From: Burkholderiales bacterium PBB6
GTDB lineage: Bacteria; Pseudomonadota; Gammaproteobacteria; Burkholderiales; Burkholderiaceae_C
NCBI GenBank assembly: GCA_002255925.1
Contig: NKIH01000002.1
Coordinates: 620,001 to 684,000, forward strand
Reading direction: 5' to 3'
Length of the DNA: 64,000 bases
The notes below the pieces were generated by a model that searched no databases, was not told the origin of the DNA, and saw only the letters and a program-made list of their open reading frames with translations. Positions within the stretch are counted from its first letter, which is position 1. Every line of letters begins with the position of its first letter. The position numbers were made by a program, and so were the translations under genes. Shown here piece by piece: positions 27,538 to 37,321 of this stretch.

Positions 27538-28848
27538 ATGACTGCAGCACTTGACGCTTACTGGATGCCGTTCACCGCGAACCGCCAGTTCAAACAGCAA
27601 CCCCGCTTGTTGGCACGCTCCTCCGGCATGCATTACTGGACGGACGACGGTCGCCAGATCCTCGACGGCGTCGCAGGCCTGTGGTGCGTGAACGCCGGCC
27701 ATGCCCGCCCGCGCATCGTCCAGGCCATTGCCGAGCAGGCCGCCGAGCTCGATTACGCACCGCCCTTCCAGATGGCGCACCCCAAGGCTTTCGAGCTGGC
27801 TGAGCGTGTGGCGGCCCTGGCCCCGGGTGACATGAACAAGGTGTTCTTCACCAACTCGGGTTCCGAGTCGGTGGAAACCGCGCTGAAGATGGCCCTGGCC
27901 TACCACCGCGTGCGCGGCGAAGGCCACCGCACCCGCCTGATCGGCCGCGAGCGGGGTTATCACGGCGTCAACTTCGGTGGCATCTCGGTGGGCGGCATGG
28001 TTGCCAACCGCAAGATGTTCGGCAACATGCTGGGCGGTGTCGATCACCTGCGCCACACCCACGATCCGGCCAAGAACGCCTTCAGCGTGGGCCAGCCCGC
28101 GCACGGCGCTGATCTGGCCGATGACCTGGAGCGCCTTTGCGCCCTGCACGACGCCTCCACCATCGCCGCCGTCATCGTCGAGCCCGTGGCCGGCTCCACC
28201 GGTGTGCTGGTGCCGCCGCAAGGCTACCTGCAGCGTCTGCGTGAGCTGTGCGACAAGCACGGCATCCTGCTGATTTTCGACGAGGTCATCACCGGCTTCG
28301 GCCGCACGGGCGCACCGTTCGGCGCACAGACCTTCGGTGTCACGCCTGACCTGATGACCGTGGCCAAGGGCCTGACCAACGGCTGCGTGCCGATGGGCGC
28401 CGTGATTGCCCGCCAGCATGTGTACGACGCCTTCATGCAGGGCCCGGAACACCTCATCGAGTTCTTCCACGGCTACACCTACTCGGCGCACCCGCTGGCC
28501 TGCGCGGCTGGCCTCGCCACCCTCGATACCTACGCCGAAGAAGGCCTGCTGACCCGTGCGTCTGAACTGCAGGGCTACTTCGCCGAAGCGCTGCACAGCC
28601 TGCGCGACGCGCCGCACGTGATCGACATCCGCAACATCGGCCTGGTGGGTGGCATCGAGCTCACGCCGCGGCCGGGCGCCCCCACCCAGCGCGCCTTCGA
28701 TGTCTTCCTCGATGCCTTCCACAAGCAAGGCGTGCTGCTGCGCACGACGGGTGACACGGTGGCGCTGTCGCCGCCGCTGATCATCGAGCGCACCCAGATC
28801 GACCAGCTGGTGGACACCATCCGCACCGCGTTGAAGCGGGTGGCTTGA
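27538..28848 (+). CDS. omega-amino acid (beta-alanine):pyruvate transaminase, class III
   Basis: 436 residues; PLP enzyme that moves the amino group from omega-amino acids such as beta-alanine or GABA to pyruvate. NSGSESVETALKMA, the active-site lysine Lys 277 in VAKGLTNG and FDEVITGFGRTG are intact; the start YWMPFTANRQFK and HPLACAAG are close to the Pseudomonas beta-alanine:pyruvate transaminase group. AAGGAAAG lies 6-13 bases upstream. In this locus GABA, released by PuuD, is a plausible substrate, giving succinic semialdehyde. It begins the rightward polyamine cluster and diverges from the Lrp-type gene. Confidence 0.9.
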   Translation: MTAALDAYWMPFTANRQFKQQPRLLARSSGMHYWTDDGRQILDGVAGLWCVNAGHARPRIVQAIAEQAAELDYAPPFQMAHPKAFELAERVAALAPGDMNKVFFTNSGSESVETALKMALAYHRVRGEGHRTRLIGRERGYHGVNFGGISVGGMVANRKMFGNMLGGVDHLRHTHDPAKNAFSVGQPAHGADLADDLERLCALHDASTIAAVIVEPVAGSTGVLVPPQGYLQRLRELCDKHGILLIFDEVITGFGRTGAPFGAQTFGVTPDLMTVAKGLTNGCVPMGAVIARQHVYDAFMQGPEHLIEFFHGYTYSAHPLACAAGLATLDTYAEEGLLTRASELQGYFAEALHSLRDAPHVIDIRNIGLVGGIELTPRPGAPTQRAFDVFLDAFHKQGVLLRTTGDTVALSPPLIIERTQIDQLVDTIRTALKRVA

Positions 28849-28929
28849 GCCTCGTGGCTTGAAGCTTGCTCGCGATCACCACGCCAACATCCTCCGCACA
28901 TCACAAAGGGCTTGCCTAGCGCCTACCGT

Positions 28930-30225
28930 ATGACCTTCCTCAGCGTCGATCAAGATCTAGCCCGCCAGTCCTATTACGTCGCCACAGCGCCGCGGACCCA
29001 GCGATTTCCTTCCCTGGTCGGCACGATGGCCTGCGATGTGGCCATCGTCGGCGGCGGTCTCGCCGGCCTGACGGCCGCGCTGGAGCTGGCCGAGCGAGGG
29101 GTGTCGGTGGTGCTGCTGGAGGCCCGCCAGGTTGGCTGGGGCGCCAGCGGCCGGAACGGCGGTCAGGCCATCCACGGCCTCGCCTGTGACCAGACCACGA
29201 TCGAGGCCCAGCTGGGCTTGGGCGATGCGCGCAAGGTCTGGGACATGACCATCGAGGCGCTGAGCCTGCTGCGCCAGCGCAGCCAGCGCCACAGCATCGA
29301 CTGCGACTGGCGCGACGGCTACCTCGGGCTGGCCACCAGCCCCGGCAAGGCGGCTGACCTGGCCGAGTGGTGCGAGCACATGGCCCGCACCTACAACACG
29401 GCCTTCACCCCTATCAGCGGCGCCGACGTGCGCCAGTGGATCGACAGCCCGCGCTACCACGGCGGCATGCATGACCCGCAATCCGGCCACCTGCATCCGC
29501 TGAAGTACGCGCTGGGCATCGCCCGCGCTGCCGCAGAAGCGGGCGTGCAGATCTTTGAAGACAGCGCCGTCACGCGGTTGCAGCGGGGCGATACCGCCGT
29601 GCTGCACACTGCCACTGGCCAGGTGCAGGCGAAGCAGGTGCTGCTGGCGGGCAATGTCTATGCCCAGGGCCTGGCGCCTGAACTTGAGCAGCGCATCATG
29701 CCGGTCGGCACCTACATCGTGTGCTCCGAAGCGATGGACCCGGCCCTGGCTGACAGCCTGATTCCAAGCCGCTCGGCCGTGTGCGACACCAACTTCGTGC
29801 TCGACTACTTCCGCACCACCAACGACCACCGCATGCTCTACGGCGGCCGGGTGAGTTACAGCACGCGCACCCCGCCGAACCTGGCTGAAAGCATGCGCCA
29901 GCGCATGGTGGGCACCTTCCCGCAGCTGGCCGGCACCAAGGTGGAATTTGCGTGGGGCGGCTTTGTCGACATCACGATGAACCGCGCGCCCGACTTCGGC
30001 CGCATCGGCTCCAACCTGTATTACCTGCAAGGCTTCTCGGGCCACGGCCTGGCGCTTACCGGCCTGGCCGGCCGCGTGGTGGCTGAAGCCATGCACGGCG
30101 ATGCCAGCCGGTTCGACCTGTTCAGCCGCATCCAGCATCGCAACTTCCCGGGCGGCCCGCTGCTGCGTACACCGGCCCTGGTGCTGGGCATGGCCTGGTA
30201 CCGCCTGCGTGACCTGCTGGGATGA
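28930..30225 (+). CDS. puuB: gamma-glutamylputrescine oxidase (FAD-dependent)
   Basis: 431 residues of the DAO family. VAIVGGGLAGLTAALEL places the FAD Rossmann motif GGGLAG at 41-46; GRNGGQAIHG and FSGHGLALTG close the flavin site. By family and context it oxidises gamma-glutamylputrescine to the aldehyde. ATG at 28930 is chosen; a TTG six codons earlier (28912) has its AAAGGG only one base away. Its stop overlaps the puuD ATG (ATGA). It is preceded by 81 bases after the transaminase gene. Confidence 0.9.
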   Translation: MTFLSVDQDLARQSYYVATAPRTQRFPSLVGTMACDVAIVGGGLAGLTAALELAERGVSVVLLEARQVGWGASGRNGGQAIHGLACDQTTIEAQLGLGDARKVWDMTIEALSLLRQRSQRHSIDCDWRDGYLGLATSPGKAADLAEWCEHMARTYNTAFTPISGADVRQWIDSPRYHGGMHDPQSGHLHPLKYALGIARAAAEAGVQIFEDSAVTRLQRGDTAVLHTATGQVQAKQVLLAGNVYAQGLAPELEQRIMPVGTYIVCSEAMDPALADSLIPSRSAVCDTNFVLDYFRTTNDHRMLYGGRVSYSTRTPPNLAESMRQRMVGTFPQLAGTKVEFAWGGFVDITMNRAPDFGRIGSNLYYLQGFSGHGLALTGLAGRVVAEAMHGDASRFDLFSRIQHRNFPGGPLLRTPALVLGMAWYRLRDLLG

Positions 30226-31022
30226 ACACCATGAGCAACGCCAATTCTTCCCCCACCCGCAAACCCGTCGTGCTGGTGCCGGCCTGCAACCGCATGCTGG
30301 GTGAGCACCCCTTCCACATCGCCGGCAAGAAGTACCTCGATGCGGTGCGCCTGGCCGGTGCCCTGCCCTTGATCGTGCCCTCGGCCGAGCCCGATGAGAT
30401 CGACGCGCTGCTCGACATGGCCGACGGCGTGTTGCTGACCGGCTCGCCGTCCAACGTGCACCCGTCGCACTTCGGTGAAGACGTGTACGACCCGAGCCTG
30501 CCGCTCGACCCGCTGCGCGACAGCTGGACGCTGCCGCTCATTCGCGCCGTGGTGGCGCGTGGCATGCCGCTGTTCGGCATCTGCCGCGGCACCCAGGAAA
30601 CCAATGTGGCGCTGGGCGGCTCGCTGCACCAGGCCGTTCAGGAAGTGCCTGGCCACCATGACCATCGTGCCCCCGAAGGTGCGCCTGCTGCCACGGCCTA
30701 CGGCCCGGCGCATGAGGTGCATGTCGAGTCGGGCGGCGTGCTCGCCAGCATCGTCGGCCAGCCGGCGTTCACCGTGAACTCGGTGCACGGCCAGGCCGTC
30801 AATGCCTTGGCCCCCGGCCTGCGGGTGGAAGCCCGCGCGCCGGATGGTTTGATCGAAGCGTTTTCAGTCGCCCAGTCGAGCGGCTTCAGCCTGTGTGTGC
30901 AATGGCACCCGGAATGGCTGGCTGCTGACAACCCGGTGTCCCGCGCGATGCTCAGTGCCTTCGGTGCTGCTTGCCGGGTATGGCGCGACAAGCACCGCGG
31001 CCCCGAGCCTGCCGGCCGCTGA
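30222..31022 (+). CDS. puuD: gamma-glutamyl-gamma-aminobutyrate hydrolase
   Basis: 266 residues, class I glutamine-amidotransferase fold (peptidase C26). The nucleophile is Cys 121 in FGICRGTQE and the catalytic His/Glu pair is in QWHPEW. It releases GABA and glutamate from gamma-glutamyl-GABA, the last step of the glutamylated putrescine route. The start overlaps the puuB stop by 4 bases, so the two are translated together. Confidence 0.92.
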   Translation: MNTMSNANSSPTRKPVVLVPACNRMLGEHPFHIAGKKYLDAVRLAGALPLIVPSAEPDEIDALLDMADGVLLTGSPSNVHPSHFGEDVYDPSLPLDPLRDSWTLPLIRAVVARGMPLFGICRGTQETNVALGGSLHQAVQEVPGHHDHRAPEGAPAATAYGPAHEVHVESGGVLASIVGQPAFTVNSVHGQAVNALAPGLRVEARAPDGLIEAFSVAQSSGFSLCVQWHPEWLAADNPVSRAMLSAFGAACRVWRDKHRGPEPAGR

Positions 31023-31040
31023 GCAAACACACCGACTTTC

Positions 31041-31066
31041 CCATCGGGGCCCGCGCGGCCCGATGG
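31041..31066 (+). promoter_or_regulatory. hairpin between puuD and puuA
   Basis: CCATCGGG (31041-31048) pairs with CCCGATGG (31059-31066) around a GC-rich 10-base loop. No T run follows. It may set the relative amount of puuA mRNA or stabilise an mRNA end. A weak sigma-54-like element overlaps its 3' arm (31063-31079). Confidence 0.45.
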
Positions 31067-31121
31067 CCTGCGTGATGCAGGTTTCCACCGTGCGCAATGA
31101 ACGATTCAGCAGGTGCCTCAC

Positions 31122-32489
31122 ATGGCCAGCAAAAAACACTTCAATTTCGCCGAGCTCGAACAGTGGCTCGACCAGCAACGCGTGACCGAGATCGAATGTC
31201 TCGTGCCTGACCTCACCGGGGTGGCTCGCGGGAAGATCCTGCCTCGCCAGAAATTCACTGAAGACCGCGGCATGCGCTTGCCCGAGGCCGTGGTGGCCAT
31301 GGGCGTGACGGGCGAATTCCCGGAAGAAGGCCCGTACTACGACGTCATCAACCCGACCGACCGCGACATGCACCTGCGCCCTGATCCGGCGTCCGTGCGC
31401 ATCGTGCCCTGGGCCACCGACCCGACCGCGCAGGTGATCCACGACTGCTACGACCGCGACGGCAATCTGGTGCCGTTCGCACCGCGCTCGGTGCTACGCC
31501 GGGTGTGCGACTTGTTCGACGCCGAGGGCTGGGACCCGGTGGTGGCGCCGGAGCTGGAGTTCTATCTGGTTGCCCGCAACACCGACCCCGACATGCCCCT
31601 GAAGCCGCCGATCGGCCGCAGCGGTCGCTCGGAAACGTCGCGTCAGGCGTACTCGATCGACGCGGTGAACGAGTTCGATCCGCTGTTCGAAGACGTCTAC
31701 GAGTACTGCGAAAAGATGGAGTTGAACGTCGACACGCTGATTCATGAAATCGGTGCCGGCCAGATGGAAATCAACTTCTTCCACGCCCACCCGCTGGGCC
31801 TGGCCGATGAGGTGTTCTTCTTCAAGCGCACGGTGCGTGAAGCGGCGCTGCGTCACGACATGTACGCCACTTTCATGGCCAAGCCGATTGCCGGCGAGCC
31901 GGGCAGCGCCATGCACATCCACCAGAGCCTGGTGAATCGCAAGACCGGCCGCAACCTCTTCAGCAATGAAGACGGCACGCCAAGCCAGGAATTCTTCTGG
32001 TACATCGGCGGCCTGCAGAAGCACATTCCCTCGGCCATGGCCCTGTTCGCCCCGTACGTGAACAGCTACCGCCGCCTGTCGCGCCACACCGCGGCCCCGA
32101 TCAACATCCAATGGGGCACGGACAACCGCACGGTCGGCATCCGCTCGCCGGTGGCGTCGTCACAGGCCCGCCGCGTCGAGAACCGCGTGATCGGTGCTGA
32201 TGCCAACCCGTACTGCGCGCTGGCGGCCACGCTGGCCTGCGGCTACCTGGGCATCAAGAACAAGATCGAGCCGTCACCCGAGTGCAAGGGCGACGCCTAC
32301 CTGGGCGATTACCAGCTGCCGCGCAGCTTGGGTGAAGCCCTGGAATTGCTGCGTGCCGACAAGGAACTGGCAGCCGTGCTGGGCGAAGACTTCGTCACCG
32401 TCTACACCGAGGTGAAGGAAATCGAGCACGCCGAATTCATGAAGGTGATCTCGCCGTGGGAGCGCGAGCACCTGCTGCTTCACGTCTGA
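31122..32489 (+). CDS. puuA: gamma-glutamylputrescine synthetase (glutamine synthetase family)
   Basis: 455 residues. Glutamine-synthetase fold with the metal/ATP motifs PELEFYLV, GAGQMEINFFHA, GEPGSAMHIHQS and a late NPYCALAA. The DLTGVARGKILP start is typical of the PuuA/PauA amine-glutamylating group rather than of GlnA. It joins glutamate to putrescine using ATP. ATG 31122 is used with AGGTG 8 bases upstream; a GTG three codons before is less likely. It lies 99 bases after puuD. Confidence 0.93.
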   Translation: MASKKHFNFAELEQWLDQQRVTEIECLVPDLTGVARGKILPRQKFTEDRGMRLPEAVVAMGVTGEFPEEGPYYDVINPTDRDMHLRPDPASVRIVPWATDPTAQVIHDCYDRDGNLVPFAPRSVLRRVCDLFDAEGWDPVVAPELEFYLVARNTDPDMPLKPPIGRSGRSETSRQAYSIDAVNEFDPLFEDVYEYCEKMELNVDTLIHEIGAGQMEINFFHAHPLGLADEVFFFKRTVREAALRHDMYATFMAKPIAGEPGSAMHIHQSLVNRKTGRNLFSNEDGTPSQEFFWYIGGLQKHIPSAMALFAPYVNSYRRLSRHTAAPINIQWGTDNRTVGIRSPVASSQARRVENRVIGADANPYCALAATLACGYLGIKNKIEPSPECKGDAYLGDYQLPRSLGEALELLRADKELAAVLGEDFVTVYTEVKEIEHAEFMKVISPWEREHLLLHV

Positions 32490-32510
32490 TCGCTTACCTC
32501 CTGTTGCTCA

Positions 32511-32533
32511 AGGCCGCCCCAAAAGGGTGGCTT
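32511..32533 (+). promoter_or_regulatory. hairpin between puuA and the putrescine aminotransferase gene
   Basis: AGGCCGCCC (32511-32519) pairs with GGGTGGCTT (32525-32533) with one G-T pair, loop CAAAA. CTCTAAC follows, so it is a weak terminator or attenuator within the cluster. Confidence 0.45.
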
Positions 32534-32552
32534 CTCTAACGGAACATCCACC

Positions 32553-33968
32553 ATGCAAGACAACACCATCGTCATCCAGGCCCCCGCCGTGGCAAGCAAG
32601 CGCAGCACCCGCGAATGGCAGCAAGCCGACGCTGCCCACTTCATGCACCCGTTCACCGACTTTGGTGCACTGGCCAAGAAGGGCTCGCGCATCATCACCA
32701 AGGCCGAAGGCATCTACCTCTGGGACAGCGACGGCAAGAAGATCCTCGACGCGATGAGCGGCCTGTGGTGCGTGAACGTGGGCTATGGCCAGAATTCACT
32801 GGTGGAAGCGGCCACGCGCCAGATGAAAGAGCTGCCGTTCTACAACGCGTTTTTCCAGACGGCCACGCCGCCCGCCATCGAGCTGGCCGAGCTGCTGGCT
32901 GAAGTCACGCCGCCGAACTTCCAGCATGTGTTCTTCGCGGGCTCCGGCTCCGAAGGCAATGACACGGTGGTGCGCATGGTGCGCCGCTACTGGGACATCC
33001 TCGGCCAGCCCGAGCGCAAGGTCATCATCAGCCGCAAGAACGGCTATCACGGCTCGACGATGGCCGGTGCCTCGCTCGGCGGCATGAGCTACATGCATGC
33101 CCAGGGCGGCCTGCCGATCCCCGACATCACCCACATTGACCAGCCCTACTGGCACGAGCACGGCCACGGCATGGACAAGGCCGAGTTCGGCAAGGTCGCT
33201 GCCTCGTGGCTGGAGAAGCGCATCCTCGAAGTCGGTGCCGACAAGGTGGCCGCGTTCATCGGTGAGCCGGTGCAAGGCGCCGGTGGCGTGATCGTGCCGC
33301 CGGCCACCTACTGGCCTGAAATCCAGCGCATCTGCGACAAGTACGGCGTGCTCATCGTCTCTGACGAAGTCATCTGCGGCTTTGGTCGCACGGGCAACTG
33401 GTTCGGCTGCGAAACCCAGGGCTTCAAGCCCGACCTGATGACCTTCGCCAAGGGCGTCACTTCCGGCTACATCCCGCTCGGCGGCGTGATGGTCGGCGAC
33501 CGCATGGCCAAGGTGCTGATCGAGCAAGGCGGCGACTTCAACCACGGCTATACCTACTCCGGTCACCCGGTGGCGTCTGCCGTCGCCGTGGCCAACATCA
33601 AGCTCATCCAGCAACTCAAGCTGGTGGAGCATGTTCGCGACGATGTCGGCCCGTATCTTGCTCAGTATTTCGCGTCACTGAAAGACCATCCACTGGTCGG
33701 TGACACCGAGACATGCGGGCTGATGGGAGCGATTCTGCTGGTCAAGGACAAAGCCAAGAACACGGCCTTCCCGGCCGAGATCGACATTGGCATGGTCTGT
33801 CGCGGTCATTGCTTCAGCAACGGTTTGATCATGCGTGCGGTCGGCGACCGCATGATCATCGCGCCGCCGCTGGTCATGAACCGCGCGCAGATGGACGAGA
33901 TGATGTCCTTGATCCGCCGCTGCCTCGATCTGACCCTGGCCGACGCAACCCGCAACGGCTGGCTCTGA
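32553..33968 (+). CDS. spuC: putrescine (polyamine):pyruvate aminotransferase, class III
   Basis: 471 residues; PLP enzyme that converts putrescine directly to 4-aminobutanal with pyruvate as acceptor. FAGSGSEGNDTVVRMVR, the PLP lysine Lys 300 in TFAKGVTSGY and SDEVICGFGRTG are present. The AHFMHPFTDFGAL start and overall length agree with Pseudomonas SpuC. Together with the PuuC dehydrogenase it would form a second, non-glutamylated route to GABA. It follows puuA by 63 bases and precedes potF. Confidence 0.88.
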   Translation: MQDNTIVIQAPAVASKRSTREWQQADAAHFMHPFTDFGALAKKGSRIITKAEGIYLWDSDGKKILDAMSGLWCVNVGYGQNSLVEAATRQMKELPFYNAFFQTATPPAIELAELLAEVTPPNFQHVFFAGSGSEGNDTVVRMVRRYWDILGQPERKVIISRKNGYHGSTMAGASLGGMSYMHAQGGLPIPDITHIDQPYWHEHGHGMDKAEFGKVAASWLEKRILEVGADKVAAFIGEPVQGAGGVIVPPATYWPEIQRICDKYGVLIVSDEVICGFGRTGNWFGCETQGFKPDLMTFAKGVTSGYIPLGGVMVGDRMAKVLIEQGGDFNHGYTYSGHPVASAVAVANIKLIQQLKLVEHVRDDVGPYLAQYFASLKDHPLVGDTETCGLMGAILLVKDKAKNTAFPAEIDIGMVCRGHCFSNGLIMRAVGDRMIIAPPLVMNRAQMDEMMSLIRRCLDLTLADATRNGWL

Positions 33969-34133
33969 TCAAGGTTTTGTGGCCATGCACACACACCGCG
34001 CTTCCCCGGATGCCTGCCTGCTCGACGCCTCTCTAGACTCGCACGCTAATGGTGCGTGGTGTGTGCCCCAAAGCCACCCGCTCCTGCCTTTGTTGACCCA
34101 CCAACCTTGATCCCCTCCGGAGGTCTTTCCATC

Positions 34134-35249
34134 ATGAAGTTCAGTTCCATGCGCACCCTGATCTCGCTGGCCGCTGCGGCCCTGACCCTGGCCAGCGGCA
34201 GCGTCCGTGCCCAGGAAGAGGAAAAGGTCCTCAACATCTACAACTGGTCCGACTACATCTCCGAAGAAACCATCAAGAACTTCGAGAAGGAAACCGGCAT
34301 CAAGGTGCGGTACGACAATTTCGACAACAACGAAATCGTCCACGCCAAGCTGGTGGCAGGCAAGACGGGCTACGACATCGTCGTGCCGTCGTCGAACTGG
34401 GCCAAGCTGCAGATCGATGGCGGCCTGCTGCGCAAGCTCGACAAGAGCCAGTTGCCGAACCTGAAGAACCTCGACCCGGCGGTGCAGGCGCAACTCGCGG
34501 CCATGGACCCGGGCAATGATTTCCTGGTGGACTGGCTGTGGGGCTACACCACGGTGGGTATCAACGTGGACAAGGTCAAGGCGGCGCTGGGCGGTATGCC
34601 CATGCCTGAAAACGTCTGGGACCTGGTCTTCAAGCCCGAGTACATCTCGAAGCTGAAGTCGTGCGGCGTGTCCTTCCTCGACTCGGCCACCGAAGTGGTG
34701 CCGGCCGCCCTGCACTACCTGGGCAAGCCGTCGTTCAGCAAGGTGCCCTCTGACTATGCAGCCGCCGGCCAGCTGCTGAAGTCGGTGCGTCCGAACGTCA
34801 CGCTGTTCTCGTCGTCGGGCTACATCAACGACCTGGCCAACGGTTCGATCTGCCTGTCGCTGGGCTGGTCCGGTGACATCAACATCGCCCGCCAGCGCGC
34901 CATCGAAGGCAAGACGGGTCAGAACATCCAGGCCCTACTGCCGTCCACCGGCGGCCTGCTGTTCTTCGACGTCATGGCCATCCCGGCCGATGCCGCCCAC
35001 CCGAACAACGCGCACAAGTGGATCAACTACGTGATGCGTCCGGAAGTGCATGCCGCACTGACGAACAAGGTGTTCTACGCGAACCCGAACAAGGAATCGC
35101 GCAAGTTCGTGAAGCCCGAAGTGGCCAGCAACCCGACCGTCTTCCTGTCTGACGCAGAGATGAAGAAGATGATCCCGCCGGGCTCGCTGAACAACGACCT
35201 GCGCCGTCTGATGACGCGCACGTACACCTCGTTCAAAACCGGACTGTAA
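34134..35249 (+). CDS. potF: putrescine-binding periplasmic protein
   Basis: 371 residues. The signal peptide is 1-26 (ends SVRA). The mature start KVLNIYNWSDYISEETIKNFEKE, here given in pieces as LNIYNWSDYI and TIKNFEKETG, is the polyamine-binding PotF/PotD pattern, with conserved Trp and Asp ligands (VDWLWGYTTVGIN). GGAGG at 34119-34123 is a strong ribosome site. It delivers putrescine to PotGHI. The 165-base gap before it likely holds a promoter, as expression of the binding protein usually exceeds that of the permease. Confidence 0.94.
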   Translation: MKFSSMRTLISLAAAALTLASGSVRAQEEEKVLNIYNWSDYISEETIKNFEKETGIKVRYDNFDNNEIVHAKLVAGKTGYDIVVPSSNWAKLQIDGGLLRKLDKSQLPNLKNLDPAVQAQLAAMDPGNDFLVDWLWGYTTVGINVDKVKAALGGMPMPENVWDLVFKPEYISKLKSCGVSFLDSATEVVPAALHYLGKPSFSKVPSDYAAAGQLLKSVRPNVTLFSSSGYINDLANGSICLSLGWSGDINIARQRAIEGKTGQNIQALLPSTGGLLFFDVMAIPADAAHPNNAHKWINYVMRPEVHAALTNKVFYANPNKESRKFVKPEVASNPTVFLSDAEMKKMIPPGSLNNDLRRLMTRTYTSFKTGL

Positions 35250-35267
35250 AAGGCAGCACGCCGCATC

Positions 35268-36383
35268 ATGACGCTCACTCACGCCAGCGCACCGCGCACC
35301 GATACCGCGTTCCTGCAGATCCAGGACGTGGTCAAGGACTTCAACGGTTACAAGGCCGTCAACCACGTCAGCCTCGACATTGCCAAGGGTGAAATCTTCG
35401 CCCTGCTCGGCTCGTCGGGCTGCGGCAAGACGACCCTGTTGCGCATGCTGGCGGGTTTCGAGACCCCCACCTCCGGCCGCATCATCCTCAACGGCCAGGA
35501 CCTGTCCGGCTTGCCGCCCTACGAGCGGCCGCTGAACATGATGTTCCAGTCGTATGCGCTGTTCCCGCACCTGTCGGTGTGGGACAACATCGCCTTCGGC
35601 CTGCGCCGTGATGGCCTGCCGCGTGACGAAGTGGCAGCCCGCGTTGATGCCATGCTCAAGCTGGTGCAACTGACCAAGTTCGGTCAACGCAAGCCGCACC
35701 AGCTGTCGGGTGGTCAGCAGCAGCGCGTGGCCCTGGCCCGCAGCCTGGCCAAGCAGCCGCAGATGCTCTTGCTCGACGAGCCGCTGGGCGCACTCGACAA
35801 GAAGCTTCGCGAGCAGACCCAGATCGAGCTGGTCAACATCATCGAGCAGGTCGGCGTGACCTGCGTGATGGTGACCCACGACCAGGAAGAGGCCATGACC
35901 ATGGCTTCCCGCATCGCCGTGATGAGTGAAGGCCGCTTCTTGCAGGTCGGCACGCCGGGTGACATCTACGAAACCCCGCAGACCCGTTTCGTGGCCGACT
36001 TCATCGGCAACGTGAACCTGATGGACGGCGCGGTGTCGGTGGACGAGCCCGACCACGTCATCATCGATTGCGCAGATTGCAGCCACTACGTGGGCCACGG
36101 CATCACCGGCACGCTCGGCATGCCCGTGACGGTGGCCTTGCGCCCTGAAAAAATCTCGCTGACGCGTGAGCAGCCAGCGGACACCCGCAACGGCGTGCGC
36201 GGCAAGATCGAGGAGCTGTCGTACTTCGGCAGCTTCACGGTGTACCGCCTCAAGCTGGCCAGCGGCGCCATGCTGAAGGTCAGCATGGCCAACACCGTGC
36301 GCCAGCGCGCCGACGAATTCACCTGGGGTGATGAGGTCTGGGCGCAGTGGTCGGATTCGGCACACGTGGTGCTCACCACCTGA
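35268..36383 (+). CDS. potG: putrescine ABC transporter ATP-binding protein
   Basis: 371 residues. Walker A GSSGCGKTT (48-56), Q-loop FQSYALFPH, signature LSGGQQQRVALAR, Walker B LLLDEPLGALD and the switch histidine in VTHDQEEA are all intact, so an active ATPase. The C-terminal TOBE-like domain (from about 285) is present. It follows potF by 18 bases and precedes potH by 8 bases. Confidence 0.96.
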   Translation: MTLTHASAPRTDTAFLQIQDVVKDFNGYKAVNHVSLDIAKGEIFALLGSSGCGKTTLLRMLAGFETPTSGRIILNGQDLSGLPPYERPLNMMFQSYALFPHLSVWDNIAFGLRRDGLPRDEVAARVDAMLKLVQLTKFGQRKPHQLSGGQQQRVALARSLAKQPQMLLLDEPLGALDKKLREQTQIELVNIIEQVGVTCVMVTHDQEEAMTMASRIAVMSEGRFLQVGTPGDIYETPQTRFVADFIGNVNLMDGAVSVDEPDHVIIDCADCSHYVGHGITGTLGMPVTVALRPEKISLTREQPADTRNGVRGKIEELSYFGSFTVYRLKLASGAMLKVSMANTVRQRADEFTWGDEVWAQWSDSAHVVLTT

Positions 36384-36391
36384 GGTCACGC

Positions 36392-37321
36392 ATGCGCAAC
36401 CTCCTCCACTCACTGACACGCCTGCTCCGGGGTCGCACGGGCGTCATCGCCGTGCCTTACCTCTGGCTGGTGGTGTTCTTCGTCTTCCCCTTCCTGATCC
36501 TGGCCAAGATCAGCGTTTCCGAGATGGAAACCGTGGTCTTCAAGGACCTGATCACCTACAAGGACGGGCTGCTGGCGCTGACGCTCAAACTGGGCAACTA
36601 CGTCTTCATCACCGAAGACGCGCTGTACTACAAAACCTACCTGGCCAGCCTGAAGTACGCGGCTGTCACCACGGTGCTGTGCCTGTTCATCGGCTACCCG
36701 TTCGCCTATTTCATGGCACGCGCCAAGGCCACGGTGCAGCCGACGCTGCTGATGCTGGTGATGCTGCCGTTCTGGACCTCGTTCCTGCTGCGCGTGTATG
36801 CCTGGAAGGGCCTGCTGTCGGAGAACGGTTGGATCTCTGATCTGCTGATCAACACGGGCATCGACAAGGTGCTGGCCATGTGGGGCTTGATCGCCGCACC
36901 GGGCAACCTGATGAACTCGCCGTTCTCGCTGGTGCTGGGCATGACCTACACCTACCTGCCCTTCATGATCCTGCCGCTGTACTCCAACCTGGCCAAGATG
37001 GACTTGCGCCTGCTGGAAGCGGCGGCTGACCTGGGCGCCACGCCCTGGGTGGGTTTCTGGAAGATCACGGTGCCGCTGTCGAAGGCCGGCATCATCGCCG
37101 GCTCGATGCTGGTGTTCATTCCCTGTGTCGGCGAGTTCGTCATCCCCGAGCTGCTGGGCGGCCCGGAGACGCTGATGATCGGCCGCGTGGTGTGGGACGA
37201 GTTCTTCTCCAACAACGACTGGCCGATGGCGTCGAGCGTCGCGGTCGTCATGATCCTGCTGATCATCGTGCCGCTGGCCATCTTCAACAAATACCAGGCG
37301 GAAGCCCAGGAGGCACGGTGA
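36392..37321 (+). CDS. potH: putrescine ABC transporter permease
   Basis: 309 residues with six predicted membrane helices. The permease coupling loop EAAADLGATPWVGFWKITVP (20 residues) contacts PotG. ATG 36392 opens MRNLLHSL; the ORF from 36347 overlaps potG and is rejected. The last base of its stop codon is the first base of the potI ATG, so translation is coupled. Confidence 0.94.
   Translation: MRNLLHSLTRLLRGRTGVIAVPYLWLVVFFVFPFLILAKISVSEMETVVFKDLITYKDGLLALTLKLGNYVFITEDALYYKTYLASLKYAAVTTVLCLFIGYPFAYFMARAKATVQPTLLMLVMLPFWTSFLLRVYAWKGLLSENGWISDLLINTGIDKVLAMWGLIAAPGNLMNSPFSLVLGMTYTYLPFMILPLYSNLAKMDLRLLEAAADLGATPWVGFWKITVPLSKAGIIAGSMLVFIPCVGEFVIPELLGGPETLMIGRVVWDEFFSNNDWPMASSVAVVMILLIIVPLAIFNKYQAEAQEAR

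Noticed and set aside
33987..34066. Long-range inverted repeat CACACACC / GGTGTGTG before potF
   Set aside because: The arms are short low-complexity CA runs more than 60 bases apart; pairing is likely chance.
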